DNA of 43,722 bases from NCBI GenBank assembly GCA_021324395.1, contig JAJPJG010000049.1, positions 1 through 43,722 of the forward strand, given 5' to 3'. The DNA is from Spartobacteria bacterium (GTDB lineage: Bacteria > Verrucomicrobiota > Verrucomicrobiia > Chthoniobacterales > Chthoniobacteraceae). The notes below the pieces were generated by a model. The model saw only the letters and a program-made list of their open reading frames with translations, was not told the origin of the DNA and made no database searches. This document shows, in pieces, positions 24,893-34,063 of this stretch (position 1 is the first letter of the stretch; each line of letters starts with the position of its first letter). Both the position numbers and the translations under genes were made by a program.

Positions 24893-26206
24893 TCACAGCA
24901 CCGCGACTTTCTCGAACTTGCGGCCGAGCACGCCTTCGCTTTTGGTGCCGAGCCATTGCTCGAGCACGGTCGCGTAAACCTGCCGGAAATCGATTTGGTG
25001 CCGCACGTCGCCGTCGAGAAGATTGCCGAGATCGGGCGGATTTCCGTGCAGGCCGCCTTTGATTTTTTCGCCGAACACAAACATCGGCGCGGCCGCTCCG
25101 TGATCGGTGCCCTGGCTGCCATTCTCCGCAACGCGGCGGCCGAATTCGCTAAACGCGATCACTACAACGCGATCCGCGTTTTTCTGCGCGCGCAGATCTT
25201 CGTTAAACGCATGCACACTCGCCGCGACATCGCGCAGCAACCGCGCGTGCGTTTGCGCCTGGTTCGCGTGCGTGTCGAAGCCGCCCTGGATCGCGTAGTA
25301 AACGCGCGTCGGGAAATTTCCCGCGATCAGCTTCGCGATCATCTGGAGCTGGTTCGCGAGTTGCGAGTCGGGATAATTCGTCCGCACTTTCGACTTCGCC
25401 AGGATGCCGCGAATGCGGTCGCCGGCGAGCACCGCGTTCATCGCGGTGTGTTTTAGGAAATCGACCGTCTCCGGCTCGTCGCCCGTGATGCCGCCGAGCG
25501 TCGTCATATTCATCGGATTCGGCGTCGTGCCGGGCTGATTCAGCTTCGCAAAAATCGCCTCCTGCGCTTTCGCGAGACTCGTCGTTTCGCCGCTCGCGTT
25601 CCACTGGAACGTATCAGGATTATCCAGCGCGAGCGCGACGTTCGATTTGTTGCGAAATGCCTGCGGCATTACTTTGCCGAAGCTCATCCCGATGTCGGCG
25701 TTCTCCGCGAGCCGATGCGGATCGCTGCCCGTGCATTGCGCGTCGAAGTAGCGTCCGAGCCAGCCGGTGACTTCCGGCTTTCCCTCCGAATCGCCGGCAG
25801 TGTGCCAGATTTCCATCGAGCGAAAATGCGAGCGATTCGGGTTCGGATAACCGACGTTCTGGACGATCGCCATTTTGCCCGCGTCGAATTCGTTCTTTAA
25901 CGGCGCGAGATCCGGATGCAGCGCGATGTGGCTGTCGATCTTCAGCGCCGAGTCGCCGCGAATCGCGAGCGTCGGCCGCGCCTTGTGGTAAAGGTCATCC
26001 GCAAAAGGGACCACCGTGTTTAACCCGTCGTTGCCGCCGCTGAGCTGCACGACGACGAGGATGCGCGAGTCGGTTTCGGGCGACGTGGCGAATGCCGTTC
26101 GCGTCAAAAATGCAGGCACGTAGGCGCTCGCGGCGACGAGGCTGAGTCCTTTGAGTCCCGTCGCGAGAAACTCGCGGCGCGTGTGGAGAGGGGAACCTTG
26201 TTTCAT
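24893..26206 (-). CDS. DUF1501-domain exported protein with twin-arginine signal
   Basis: A 437-residue protein of the DUF1501 family, alkaline-phosphatase/sulfatase-like fold. The N-terminus HTRREFLATGLKGLSLVAAS carries Arg10-Arg11 of a Tat signal, so it is probably exported folded. Conserved pieces are VVVQLSGGNDGLNTVVPF, RSHFRSMEIWHTA, GWLGRYFD, and VVVIAFSEFGRRVAENGSQGTDHG near the C-terminus, where the acidic/His metal residues of the superfamily would lie. The function is not known. It starts 3 nt after the DUF1800 gene, a pairing seen repeatedly in Verrucomicrobiota, Planctomycetota and others. Confidence 0.92.
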   Translation of the reverse strand: MKQGSPLHTRREFLATGLKGLSLVAASAYVPAFLTRTAFATSPETDSRILVVVQLSGGNDGLNTVVPFADDLYHKARPTLAIRGDSALKIDSHIALHPDLAPLKNEFDAGKMAIVQNVGYPNPNRSHFRSMEIWHTAGDSEGKPEVTGWLGRYFDAQCTGSDPHRLAENADIGMSFGKVMPQAFRNKSNVALALDNPDTFQWNASGETTSLAKAQEAIFAKLNQPGTTPNPMNMTTLGGITGDEPETVDFLKHTAMNAVLAGDRIRGILAKSKVRTNYPDSQLANQLQMIAKLIAGNFPTRVYYAIQGGFDTHANQAQTHARLLRDVAASVHAFNEDLRAQKNADRVVVIAFSEFGRRVAENGSQGTDHGAAAPMFVFGEKIKGGLHGNPPDLGNLLDGDVRHQIDFRQVYATVLEQWLGTKSEGVLGRKFEKVAVL

Positions 26207-26209
26207 AAA

Positions 26210-27751
26210 TCAGCAGAGCTGGTAATCCGGCGAGCTCATCATCAAGTGCACGAGATCGCGCACCCGCTCGTCAAAGTTGGCATCGTTCAGCGAAAAAGTC
26301 CTGCGACCTCCCGCCGCGTCGGTTTCGGCAAAGGCGAGCAATTGCTGCCGCAGCGTCGGCGCGACCGGACGCGCGAGAAACTCCTTGACGTAGTAGTCCA
26401 CGATGTCCGCCGACGTGACGAATTTCCGGTCGAGTCCGAGCTCGTGCAGTTGCCCGCGCGGGCTCCACTCGACGACACTGGTATCGCGCTGGCCCTCGAC
26501 GAATTCGCGCCGCTTCAAGTTCGACCCGGCCTGCTTTTTGTTAAACGTCTTAAACTGATCCGGGCTCACGCCGTTCAGCAGCCAGTTCGCGAAATTGTAG
26601 CGCACGAGTAGCATGTTCGAGTTGATCCACGCCATGCCGCCGGGCCAGCCGTTCACCTCCGGCGGGAAAAACAAATCCTGCCCCATCAGCCGCAGCGCGC
26701 TCACGAGCACATCCTTTTGCGGCACTTTCACGCGCATCGATTTCAGCGCGCCGATCGTCAGCACCACCGGGCTTTTCACGACCGCATTTGCCGCGCGCTC
26801 GGAGTAGAAAATCTGCGATGAAAACAGCGTCGTCAGGAATAGCGCCAGGTCATAGTTGCTCCCGCGATAGATATTCGCCGCCGCATCCACGATCTGTGGC
26901 TCCGGCTTTTCGTAGACGAAAAACTCGAACAGCTTCCGCGCGATGAACCGCGCACACGCCGGCTGCTCCGTGATGATCCGCACCACGTCGTCGCCGTCCC
27001 AGTTGCCCGTCTGACCCAGATACGTCTTTCCGTCATCATCGTGCGCATCCCCGTGTTTCACAAACGACCACGCCTCGCGATTCACGCTCCAGCCGGTCAG
27101 CGCGCGCGCCGCCGCCTTCACATCCGCCTCGGTGTAATTTCCCACGCCCAGCGAGTGCAGTTCCATCAGCTCGCGCGCGAAGTTCTCGTTCGGCCTCCCG
27201 CGATGCGACTGCCAGTTGTCGAGGAAAACGAGCATCGCCGGGTCGCGGATCAGCGCCTTCAGCAGCTCGGGGAACGGTGCCAGCGCCAGCCGGCGAAACA
27301 TCTGGTTCTGCTGCCACATCGGGAACGCGTGCTGCACTTTCTCCTCGAACGACGTCGCAAAATGCCCGTGCCAGAAAAGCGTCATCTTCTCCTCCAGCGG
27401 ACGCGCCGTCGTCAGCATCCGGTTCAGCCACCAGAAACGCAGGTCCGTGATGTTGCTCCGCTCATTTTGCTGGCGCTCGTTCACCAGCTTCCGCCGCGCC
27501 TGCTCGTCCAGCCCCCGCAGCTTCTGCGCAAAAGCGCGGTCGCTCTCCGCCGGCGACTGCGCACACTCCGGCGGCGCGTTTTCCTGCGATGCTGGGAAAT
27601 TCACCAGCGAATCCACCGCGCCCTTCAACCCGCGTGCAGCCAGCGCCTCGATCTCCTCCCACGTCCCGCCGAACCCGGCGCGCCAAAGCAAATGCGCAGC
27701 CTTGTAGGCGTCGAACTGGTCGGCGGGCAGGGGGGCAAAGGGGAGCGCCAT
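26210..27751 (-). CDS. DUF1800-domain protein
   Basis: A 513-residue protein of the DUF1800 family. Landmarks are the N-terminal AAHLLWRAGFGGTWEEIEAL, RFWWLNRMLTTARPLEEKMTLFWHGHFATS, NENFARELMELHSLGVGNYTEADV and GWPGGMAWINSNMLLVRYNF. No signal peptide is evident, although the DUF1501 partner is exported; the pair is thought to act together, possibly at the envelope. The biochemical role is unknown. The gene is first in a two-gene operon, with a possible promoter near 27838-27866. Confidence 0.92.
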   Translation of the reverse strand: MALPFAPLPADQFDAYKAAHLLWRAGFGGTWEEIEALAARGLKGAVDSLVNFPASQENAPPECAQSPAESDRAFAQKLRGLDEQARRKLVNERQQNERSNITDLRFWWLNRMLTTARPLEEKMTLFWHGHFATSFEEKVQHAFPMWQQNQMFRRLALAPFPELLKALIRDPAMLVFLDNWQSHRGRPNENFARELMELHSLGVGNYTEADVKAAARALTGWSVNREAWSFVKHGDAHDDDGKTYLGQTGNWDGDDVVRIITEQPACARFIARKLFEFFVYEKPEPQIVDAAANIYRGSNYDLALFLTTLFSSQIFYSERAANAVVKSPVVLTIGALKSMRVKVPQKDVLVSALRLMGQDLFFPPEVNGWPGGMAWINSNMLLVRYNFANWLLNGVSPDQFKTFNKKQAGSNLKRREFVEGQRDTSVVEWSPRGQLHELGLDRKFVTSADIVDYYVKEFLARPVAPTLRQQLLAFAETDAAGGRRTFSLNDANFDERVRDLVHLMMSSPDYQLC

Positions 27752-27837
27752 CGCTAGCAGTTAAACTATCGCTGAATGCGAGAGTTTCAATGCAATGTTG
27801 AACCGCCCCATCCAGCGCGTCCCTCCGAAAAAAAGTC

Positions 27838-27866
27838 TGTATAAAAAGCAACATTTTTTGCAAGAA
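27838..27866 (-). promoter_or_regulatory. Weak candidate promoter for the DUF1800-DUF1501 operon
   Basis: On the minus strand TTCTTG (27866-27861) and TATACA (27843-27838) are 17 nt apart, about 87 nt before the ATG at 27751. The -35 match is poor. The surrounding 200-nt gap is more AT-rich than its neighbours. Confidence 0.3.
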
Positions 27867-27894
27867 ACGCAAATTCGTCCGTCTATTTTGTTAT

Positions 27895-27919
27895 GGGCAT
27901 TTGCATTCCGCGAATGCCC
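27895..27919. repeat. Inverted repeat before the frameshifted small gene
   Basis: GGGCATT (27895-27901) and AATGCCC (27913-27919) are perfect inverted 7-mers; an alternative inner pair GCATTC/GAATGC overlaps. It lies about 35 nt before the ATG at 27954 and could be an operator or mRNA hairpin. Confidence 0.35.
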
Positions 27920-27953
27920 CCTAACCAAAAACATACTCATTACCAAACCTGAC

Positions 27954-28459
27954 ATGACGAACAACACGTTCACCTACATCACCCGTCCCACCACGGACGG
28001 CAGCCACATCACCACCGCGCCGCAATTTCGCGGCACGAAAACCCGCGCCGATTTGGAATGGGTGGGGAGAGTCTCCACCTTGAAAACGGCCGGTTCATCT
28101 ATCATCAATGGAGTGATGTGGGGAATCCCCCATCAGAGGCAGACAAGGATCCGAGCGCTCAACCTGAGCAACGAGGCAGATATATTCGTGAGGGTCGTCG
28201 CATCCTCCTACTGGCAGATACCTCAGATTATGCCGAGCTGCTTTACATCAATTACATTGAGGGCATTCCCGTATTGCTGCGACGGCAGGGTGATTGGGCT
28301 CTGCGAACCCAAGGGGTCGTTCATCGTTGGGACAGCGACTTTATGGTGGCAGCCGACTTTCTACCCAAAGACCACAGGGTGGTAAGTTGGGATGCGTTTT
28401 TAGCCTCCCATCCCGAGCTCGCCAGGAAACTCGATCTCGCGCGCAGCAAGAAACAATAA
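27954..28459 (+). pseudogene. Small unknown gene apparently broken by a one-base frameshift
   Basis: Two frames together give a plausible protein of about 168 residues. The first starts at ATG 27954 (MTNNTFTYITRPTTDG ... TRADLEWVG) and loses coding character after about 28067. The second carries ESLHLENGRFIYHQWSDVGN ... REGRRILLLADTSDYAELLY ... DHRVVSWDAFLASHPELARK and ends at 28459. A single -1 shift at the GGGG run 28064-28067 joins them as WVG-ESL. The second part alone could begin at ATG 28058 (133 residues). It matches no family I know. A recent one-base loss, a sequencing error in the G run, or programmed frameshifting are all possible. Confidence 0.6.
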
Positions 28460-28492
28460 CGTTGTCCGCAGTTTCACCGTCCGGGCTGCGGC

Positions 28493-30211
28493 TTACTCGC
28501 GGTCGGTTTCGGCGATGATTTCGTCGGATTGGGTGACGCGGACGACTTCTTCGACGGTGGTCTGGCCGGCGAGGACGCGGCGCCAGCCGTCCTGGCGCAG
28601 GGTTTCCATGCCGTCCAGGATGGCGCGCTGCTTGAGGTCGCCGCCGGAGGCTTTGCTGATGACAAGGCGGCGGAGCGGCTCGGTGACGACGCAGAATTCG
28701 TAGATGGCGGCGCGTCCGCGGTAGCCTGTCTGGCGGCAGGTCTCGCACCCGGTGCCGCGATAGTATTTCAGGTCGGGCGAAATGAGCGCGCCGATTTCCC
28801 TGAGGTAATCGACGGGGTAGCCGGCGAGGGCTTTGCAATCGGGGCAGATGGTGCGGACGAGGCGCTGGGCGATGAATGCGCGGACGACGCTGGAGAGCAG
28901 GAATGGCTCGACGCCCATGTCGAGGAGGCGGGTGATGCCGCCGACGGCGTCGTTGGTGTGCAGGGTGCTGAAGACGAGGTGGCCGGTCATGGCTGCGCGG
29001 ATGGCGATTTCCGCCGTCTCGAAGTCGCGGATTTCACCGACCATGACGACGTTCGGGTCCTGGCGCAGGATGTGGCGAAGGCCCTGGGCGAAGGTGAGGC
29101 CGATCTCCGGTTTCACGTCGATCTGGGAGACGCCGGGGAGGCGATATTCGACCGGCTCCTCGATGGTGATGATGCGGCGCTCTACGGAGTTGATGCTGCT
29201 GAGGAAGGAGTAGAGCGAGGTGGATTTGCCGGAGCCGGTCGGGCCGGTGACGAGGATGATGCCGTTTGGCTGCGCGAGCAGGGTGCGGACGAGGGTGGCC
29301 TGTTTCGGGCTGAGGTCGAGCCGCTCGAAACCGAACTGCTGCTCGGTGCGGGTGAGCAAACGGAGGCTGATGCTTTCGCCGTTGACGGTGGGGATGGTGG
29401 AAACGCGCACGTCGATGTCGTCGCCGCCGCTGTGCAGGTTGATGCGGCCATCCTGCGGCAACCGCTTTTCCGCGATGTCCATGTGCGCCATGACTTTCAG
29501 GCGCGAGAGGATGGAGTTTTGCAGCAGGCGTAGCTGGGGCGGGACGGCGACCTCGTGCAGGATGCCGTCGATGCGGTAACGGATGCGCAGGTCGCTCTCG
29601 AGCGGCTCGACGTGGATGTCCGTGGCGCGTTCGTGGATGGCTTCGCGGATGATCTGGTTGACGAATTTGACGACGGACGCCTCGGGGTCGTCGGCGCTGA
29701 TGTCCATCGTCTCAAAGCGCTCGTCGGTGGCATCGAGCGCGCGGCTCGATTGCAGGATTTCCTCGAAGGTTTCCGCGCCGACGCCGTAGAGCGTCTTGAT
29801 CGCGCGCAGGAGCTGGCTGCGCGGGATGAGCACCCACTCGATCTTTTTGTTTACGAGCTGCTGCGCGAGGCGTCGTGCGACGTTGTTAAAGACATCGTAG
29901 GTCGCGAGGCGGACGCTTTTCTCATCGGTCTTGAGCGGCAGGATGTGGTGCTTGAAAACGAAGCGGCTCGGCAGGATTCCGAGCGCGGTGCGGTCGACGC
30001 TTTTGATGTCGAGGGTCTCGACGGGCGTCTTGAATAGCTGGCCAAGATGGATCGCGAAGCGCTGCTCGTCGACTTTGCCGGAGTTGAGCACCTGCACGGT
30101 CCAGGTTTCGCCGTTGTTCGGCACCGACGCGAGTTTGCTCGCTTCCGCGACATCCTCGCAGCCGCTCGCGACGAGGACATCGACGAGGGATTTGCGGAGC
30201 GGGGAAGTCAT
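28493..30211 (-). CDS. gspE: Type II secretion / type IV pilus assembly ATPase GspE
   Basis: A 572-residue cytoplasmic ATPase that powers pseudopilus assembly. The order is an N-terminal GspE_N-like domain (1-~150), a linker, IHVEPLESDLRIRYRIDGIL, Walker A GPTGSGKST (about 325-333), the Asp box ITIEEPVEYRLPGVSQIDV, Walker B-type QDPNVVMVGEIRDFETAEIA, the His box TGHLVFSTLHTNDA, and a zinc-binding pair CPDC and CETC in the C-terminal part (about 453 and 488). Both CxxC pairs are typical of GspE. The ATG overlaps the gspD stop (ATGA). The ORF antisense to it is a shadow. Confidence 0.95.
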   Translation of the reverse strand: MTSPLRKSLVDVLVASGCEDVAEASKLASVPNNGETWTVQVLNSGKVDEQRFAIHLGQLFKTPVETLDIKSVDRTALGILPSRFVFKHHILPLKTDEKSVRLATYDVFNNVARRLAQQLVNKKIEWVLIPRSQLLRAIKTLYGVGAETFEEILQSSRALDATDERFETMDISADDPEASVVKFVNQIIREAIHERATDIHVEPLESDLRIRYRIDGILHEVAVPPQLRLLQNSILSRLKVMAHMDIAEKRLPQDGRINLHSGGDDIDVRVSTIPTVNGESISLRLLTRTEQQFGFERLDLSPKQATLVRTLLAQPNGIILVTGPTGSGKSTSLYSFLSSINSVERRIITIEEPVEYRLPGVSQIDVKPEIGLTFAQGLRHILRQDPNVVMVGEIRDFETAEIAIRAAMTGHLVFSTLHTNDAVGGITRLLDMGVEPFLLSSVVRAFIAQRLVRTICPDCKALAGYPVDYLREIGALISPDLKYYRGTGCETCRQTGYRGRAAIYEFCVVTEPLRRLVISKASGGDLKQRAILDGMETLRQDGWRRVLAGQTTVEEVVRVTQSDEIIAETDRE

Positions 30212-32520
30212 TTTTCCTGATAGCGGAAGTTCACCGGATTCGGCGTGGCGTGTCCATGCGGCGCCGTATTTTCAATAGTCGCATCGAGGCTCGGGTCGAT
30301 CAAGAGGCGCTCCTGCTCGATCTTTGAATTATCGACGCTTTCAAATGGCGTCAGCGAAACGACCGGGCGCATCAACACGATCAACTCCGCGCGATCGTTC
30401 TGCTTCTTGGTGTTCTTGAAAAGGTAGCCGAGCAACGGCACGCGGCTGATAAGCGGAACACCCGTGAGCGTCGAGCCGCCTGTGCGGGTAATCAATCCGC
30501 CGAGGACGATCGTCGAACGATTCGCGACGGAGAGGCTCGTTTTGACATAGCGACGCGAAATGGTCGGCACCGTCGTGCCGCCGACGTTGCGATCCGCGCC
30601 GGGAACGACGCTGTCGAGCTTCTGCAAAATATCGAGCGAGACCTCGCGATCGGAGTTGATGAGCGGCACGACCTCGAGTTGCAGCACGACGTCCTCGTAT
30701 TGGATATTTGAGCTGACGGCGGCGGTGCTGTTGATGGCGTTGACATTGTTCACGTTTGACAAAGTTTGCGTGGGGATCGCGATGCGCTGGCCGGAAGCGA
30801 TGATTGCTTTTTTGTTGTTGCTCGTGAAAACCATCGGGCGGTTCGTAATGCGGAAGCGCCCGGTCGAGTCGAGAGCGTGAACGATGACATCCATCGAGTT
30901 GGTAGCGCCGATGAGCGCGTTCAATCCACCGCCGCTCGCGATGCCCGCTGCGGTGGCGGCTGCGGTGCCGAGCGAGGTGCCCTGCGACCCGAGCAGGACG
31001 TGACCGCGCTGCTGGTTGAACACGCCGAGCGGGCTCGTGGTGATGCCATTCGTGCCTGTGACGCTGCTGAGCAGGCTGGAGGCGGGACTGCGCAGCAGAT
31101 AATCGATACCGAATTCCTGATCGTCATTCAGCGACAGCTCGCCGATGATCGTGTTGAGCATCACCTGCGGCGCACGCACGTCCATTTGATCGAGCAGATC
31201 AAAAACACGCGTCTGCACTTCCTTGTTTCCGAGCACGATGATCGTATTCTCGCGCGGGTCGGCGATGATCTTGGTGTTGCCGACGGTCACGGCCTTCGGT
31301 GTTGTGTCTACCGGCTGGGTGGACAATTCCTCGGAGACATTGAATCCGCCGCCGCCGCTCGAGCCGCCGAACGACGTGCTGCCGCCGGTGTTCGCAACGG
31401 GATTATTGCGGTTTGTGGCTTGGTTTCCGGTTGCTGTTGTCGCTTCCTCTGGCTTCACTCCCGGTTCGGTGATCGCTTTCACGACAATGTCGAGCACGTC
31501 GGAAGCCGAGACGAATTTCAAGACGCGCTTCGCCGGTTCGCCGAACGGCACATCGGAATCAAACTCCTGAATCAACCGGCGAATGAACGGCAAATTGATC
31601 GGACGCGTGATGACGTGAATGCGATTTGTGCGCACGTCGGCGGTGAGCCGGATTTTACCGATGACGATCGATTCTTCCGACAAACCGGTCGCCGGATTTT
31701 CAATCGTCACCGATGGCGCAGCGGGGGGTGCGCCTTGCGGAGCGACTTCGGTCGTAGTGGTGGTTTGCCGCACACCGGGAGCTCCCGGCGTTGTGGTCGT
31801 GCCGGCCTGATTCTGCTGCTTTTCAAAAATCTTATCGAGCTTCTCCAGCACGTCCTTCGCATCGGCGCGCTCCAGCTTGATGAACTCGCTCACGACTTCA
31901 GCCGGCGGCACGTCGATTTCCTTGATCACTTTCGCGAGCGTGCGAATCACGCCGACGCTCTCTGTCACGAGCAGAGCCTGCGCCTTCGGCAACGCCACAG
32001 CGTTCGTGTAACTCGTCGGCGCGATATATTGCCCACCGAAAAGCGTCTGCTGCAATTCCGTCGGATCGGCGAATTGCAGTCTGAACATAAACGTCACCAC
32101 GCGCTCGGTGTCCGGGAGTTGATCGAGATCGGAAAAAATCGGCACCGCAGCTGTGCGCGGGATTTTGCCAATGCCGACGACTTTGATGATGTGGTCGTCC
32201 TCGGGCACGAGCGAAAAGCCATTGAGCAGAAAATTGATCTCGATGATTTTGATTGCCTCGGTGCGCGGCACCTGGGCGTTCACTACGATGTTAACGTTTC
32301 CCTGCACGCTGTTGTCATAGACCACGCGTTTGCCGGTAAGCCGCTCGTAAAGTGCGAGCACGTCTTTCACATCCGCATTCGGATATTGCAGCCGCACCAT
32401 TTCCTCCGTCGCCGCTCCGGTCGTGGGAGGGGTAATCGGAGCCGGTTGCGTCGTGGGAGATTGCGCCATGGCGGACGCGCAAATCAGGAGCAGAAAAAGG
32501 GCGGAAAGGCAGCGATGCAC
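30208..32520 (-). CDS. gspD: Type II secretion system secretin GspD
   Basis: About 770 residues; forms the outer-membrane channel. The signal peptide is HRCLSALFLLLICASAMAQ. An N0 domain follows (VRLQYPNADVKDVLALYERL), then N1-N3 ring-building repeats (TERVVTFMFRLQFADPTEL, RTNRIHVITRPINLPFIRRL, ADPRENTIIVLGNKEVQTRV), with low-complexity inserts rich in T/Q/P and S/G. The secretin core ends with VPLISRVPLLGYLFKNTKKQ and RAELIVLMRPVV. The start is uncertain: GTG at 32520 begins the signal peptide directly; ATG at 32586 would add 22 residues. The frame stays open further upstream into the divergent lipoprotein gene, which is not coding. It is first in a gspD-gspE operon. Confidence 0.93.
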   Translation of the reverse strand: MHRCLSALFLLLICASAMAQSPTTQPAPITPPTTGAATEEMVRLQYPNADVKDVLALYERLTGKRVVYDNSVQGNVNIVVNAQVPRTEAIKIIEINFLLNGFSLVPEDDHIIKVVGIGKIPRTAAVPIFSDLDQLPDTERVVTFMFRLQFADPTELQQTLFGGQYIAPTSYTNAVALPKAQALLVTESVGVIRTLAKVIKEIDVPPAEVVSEFIKLERADAKDVLEKLDKIFEKQQNQAGTTTTPGAPGVRQTTTTTEVAPQGAPPAAPSVTIENPATGLSEESIVIGKIRLTADVRTNRIHVITRPINLPFIRRLIQEFDSDVPFGEPAKRVLKFVSASDVLDIVVKAITEPGVKPEEATTATGNQATNRNNPVANTGGSTSFGGSSGGGGFNVSEELSTQPVDTTPKAVTVGNTKIIADPRENTIIVLGNKEVQTRVFDLLDQMDVRAPQVMLNTIIGELSLNDDQEFGIDYLLRSPASSLLSSVTGTNGITTSPLGVFNQQRGHVLLGSQGTSLGTAAATAAGIASGGGLNALIGATNSMDVIVHALDSTGRFRITNRPMVFTSNNKKAIIASGQRIAIPTQTLSNVNNVNAINSTAAVSSNIQYEDVVLQLEVVPLINSDREVSLDILQKLDSVVPGADRNVGGTTVPTISRRYVKTSLSVANRSTIVLGGLITRTGGSTLTGVPLISRVPLLGYLFKNTKKQNDRAELIVLMRPVVSLTPFESVDNSKIEQERLLIDPSLDATIENTAPHGHATPNPVNFRYQEK

Positions 32521-32623
32521 CAGCGTTATGTAAACGCGAGGGGCTGCGAGGTCAACCGTCGCACGCACGAGCGCGATTCTTTCCATTCGACTCCGCCCGA
32601 TTGCGTCGTTAATTAAAGCCGCG

Positions 32624-33181
32624 ATGAAACTGCCCCTCCGTGTTCTTTCCGGTGTCGTGCTCCCATTTTTTCTCGCGAGCTGCATGGCGATGCACCAGCG
32701 CCGCATCATTCGCGAAAATGTTTCGCCCGATCCGATGACGCCGGGGCAGTGGTCGCAAATCACCGGCACGTATCTCGGCCCGATTCGCTCGACAAACAAC
32801 CGCTTCGGCACCGAAGGCGTGGTCGTCGCCGAGACGCGCATGGAAGTTTACGGCACGGCCGAGCATCCGCTCATTTTTTTAAAAATGCGCGCCGACACGA
32901 CGAGCGCGATGACATTTTACGGTGAGCGCACCGAGACGTTCACGAACATTTCCGAACGACACTATGGAGTGCGCGGCGATGTCGTCGCGGCGTCGCATTT
33001 TCCAAATCAGCTTTACCTGAAACTCTGGCCGCAGCCACTTTCGCCGATGCTCGGCGGGTTCATGATCGTCACGTTTAACGGCCACGGCTGCGCGGAAGTC
33101 GAGTTCGTCGAGCACGCATTTCGCCACGGCGAGGGGACGCTGAAACGGCTGCCGAAGCTACCCGGCGTCTGCCGCGAGTAG
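32624..33181 (+). CDS. Lipoprotein of unknown function at the head of the pseudopilin operon
   Basis: A 185-residue protein with a lipoprotein signal (RVLSGVVLPFFLASC, Cys at about 20), so probably anchored in a membrane. The mature part is beta-rich and I do not recognise a family (WSQITGTYLGPIRSTNNRFG, GVRGDVVAASHFPNQLYLKL, GGFMIVTFNGHGCAEVEFVE). It is divergent from gspD and is followed 16 nt later by gspH, so it is probably part of the secretion operon. A pilotin-like role for the secretin is one possibility, from location and lipidation only. Its size exceeds a typical GspS. Confidence 0.75.
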   Translation: MKLPLRVLSGVVLPFFLASCMAMHQRRIIRENVSPDPMTPGQWSQITGTYLGPIRSTNNRFGTEGVVVAETRMEVYGTAEHPLIFLKMRADTTSAMTFYGERTETFTNISERHYGVRGDVVAASHFPNQLYLKLWPQPLSPMLGGFMIVTFNGHGCAEVEFVEHAFRHGEGTLKRLPKLPGVCRE

Positions 33182-33197
33182 TTTGTTTTTGCCCGCG

Positions 33198-33677
33198 ATG
33201 CGGCTAATTTCTCCGGTGCGCACACGCGGTTTCACTTTGCTCGAAATTTGCCTCGCGATTTTCATCGCGGTGCTGCTGGTCACGCTCGCGGTTCCGAGCG
33301 TGAGCGGATTGCTTGCGGAGCAGAAATTGAAGCGTTCTTTCGAGGCCTTCGACGCGATGGCGCAGGAAGCAGAAAACCGCGCCGTCACCGAGCGGCGCGC
33401 CTACGTGATCGCGTGGGAAAAAGAAGGATTGAACCTGATTGCAAAAGAACCGGCGAACAAAGATGAGCTGAACGGTGTTAAACAACTTGAGTTTGCCGAA
33501 AAGGAAAGCTTCGATCTCACATTACCGGCGGCGCTCATGAAGGATCCTGCGCGGGAATGGATTTTCTGGCCGACCGGGACTTGCGAGCCTGCGACGATCG
33601 TTTACCACGGCGCAGCCGGGCAATGGAACGCGGTTTACGATCCGCTCACCGTGCGCGCACAATTTACGACGCAATGA
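33198..33677 (+). CDS. gspH: Type II secretion minor pseudopilin GspH-like
   Basis: A 159-residue prepilin-like protein. The leader ends in VRTRG with cleavage before FTLLEICLAIFIAVLLVTLA; Glu is at position +5 and the Gly at -1 is canonical. The body includes EQKLKRSFEAFDAMAQEAEN, a GspH-like helix, and a beta-rich C-terminus with WIFWPTGTCEPATIVY, like the usual P-x-G-x(5-9) region. It would form part of the pseudopilus tip. The ATG at 33198 is preferred to a TTG at 33183. Its stop overlaps the next start (ATGA). The H assignment rests on order and length. Confidence 0.85.
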   Translation: MRLISPVRTRGFTLLEICLAIFIAVLLVTLAVPSVSGLLAEQKLKRSFEAFDAMAQEAENRAVTERRAYVIAWEKEGLNLIAKEPANKDELNGVKQLEFAEKESFDLTLPAALMKDPAREWIFWPTGTCEPATIVYHGAAGQWNAVYDPLTVRAQFTTQ

Positions 33678-34063
33678 AAAATCGCCGCGCTTTCGTTTTG
33701 CTGGAGGTGATGCTGGGCGTCGCGATTTTCGCAATGGGCGTGATCGCGCTCGGGCGCTGTGTTAACAACTGTCTATCCGCCGAAATCGCGCGAGCCGAGG
33801 ACGAACGCGCCCGGCTCGCGCTGGAAAACCGCATGGCCGAAATCGAGTCGGGCGAGGTGGTCATCGAAGATCCAAAAACTGAGGAACTCGAAGGCCGCTT
33901 TGCGGGTTTGACGCTGAAACAAAGCCGCACACAACTCAAAGTGAAGAACGAAAAAAACGAGGACATTCTCGGCCTTTACAAGATTGATCTCGAAGTCGAT
34001 TGGAACAACGGCAACGAACCGCAGGTTAAACAACTGACGTTTTATGTTTTGCGCTCGCGCTAA
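33674..34063 (+). CDS. gspI: Type II secretion minor pseudopilin GspI-like
   Basis: A 129-residue prepilin-like protein. The leader is only six residues (MKNRRA) and cleavage would fall before FVLLEVMLGVAIFAMGVIAL, with Glu at +5 but Ala instead of Gly at -1. The body has ARLALENRMAEIESGEVVIE, the typical GspI helix, then FAGLTLKQSRTQLKV. GspI begins the tip complex with GspJ and GspK. It overlaps gspH by 4 nt and gspJ by 20 nt. Confidence 0.87.
   Translation: MKNRRAFVLLEVMLGVAIFAMGVIALGRCVNNCLSAEIARAEDERARLALENRMAEIESGEVVIEDPKTEELEGRFAGLTLKQSRTQLKVKNEKNEDILGLYKIDLEVDWNNGNEPQVKQLTFYVLRSR

Noticed and set aside
26287..27757. Several plus- and minus-strand frames in the DUF1800 region
   Set aside because: GC-rich shadows; the DUF1800 motifs fix the true frame.
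28529..29533. 334-codon open frame on the plus strand
   Set aside because: Antisense to gspE, with low-complexity Ala/Asp/Gly composition and no motif.
30766..32616. 616-codon open frame on the plus strand
   Set aside because: It is wholly antisense to gspD, is rich in Arg/His/Asp as expected from a GC-rich complement, and has no recognisable domain.
32521..32841. N-terminal extension of GspD
   Set aside because: It has no signal-peptide logic and runs antisense into the lipoprotein gene.
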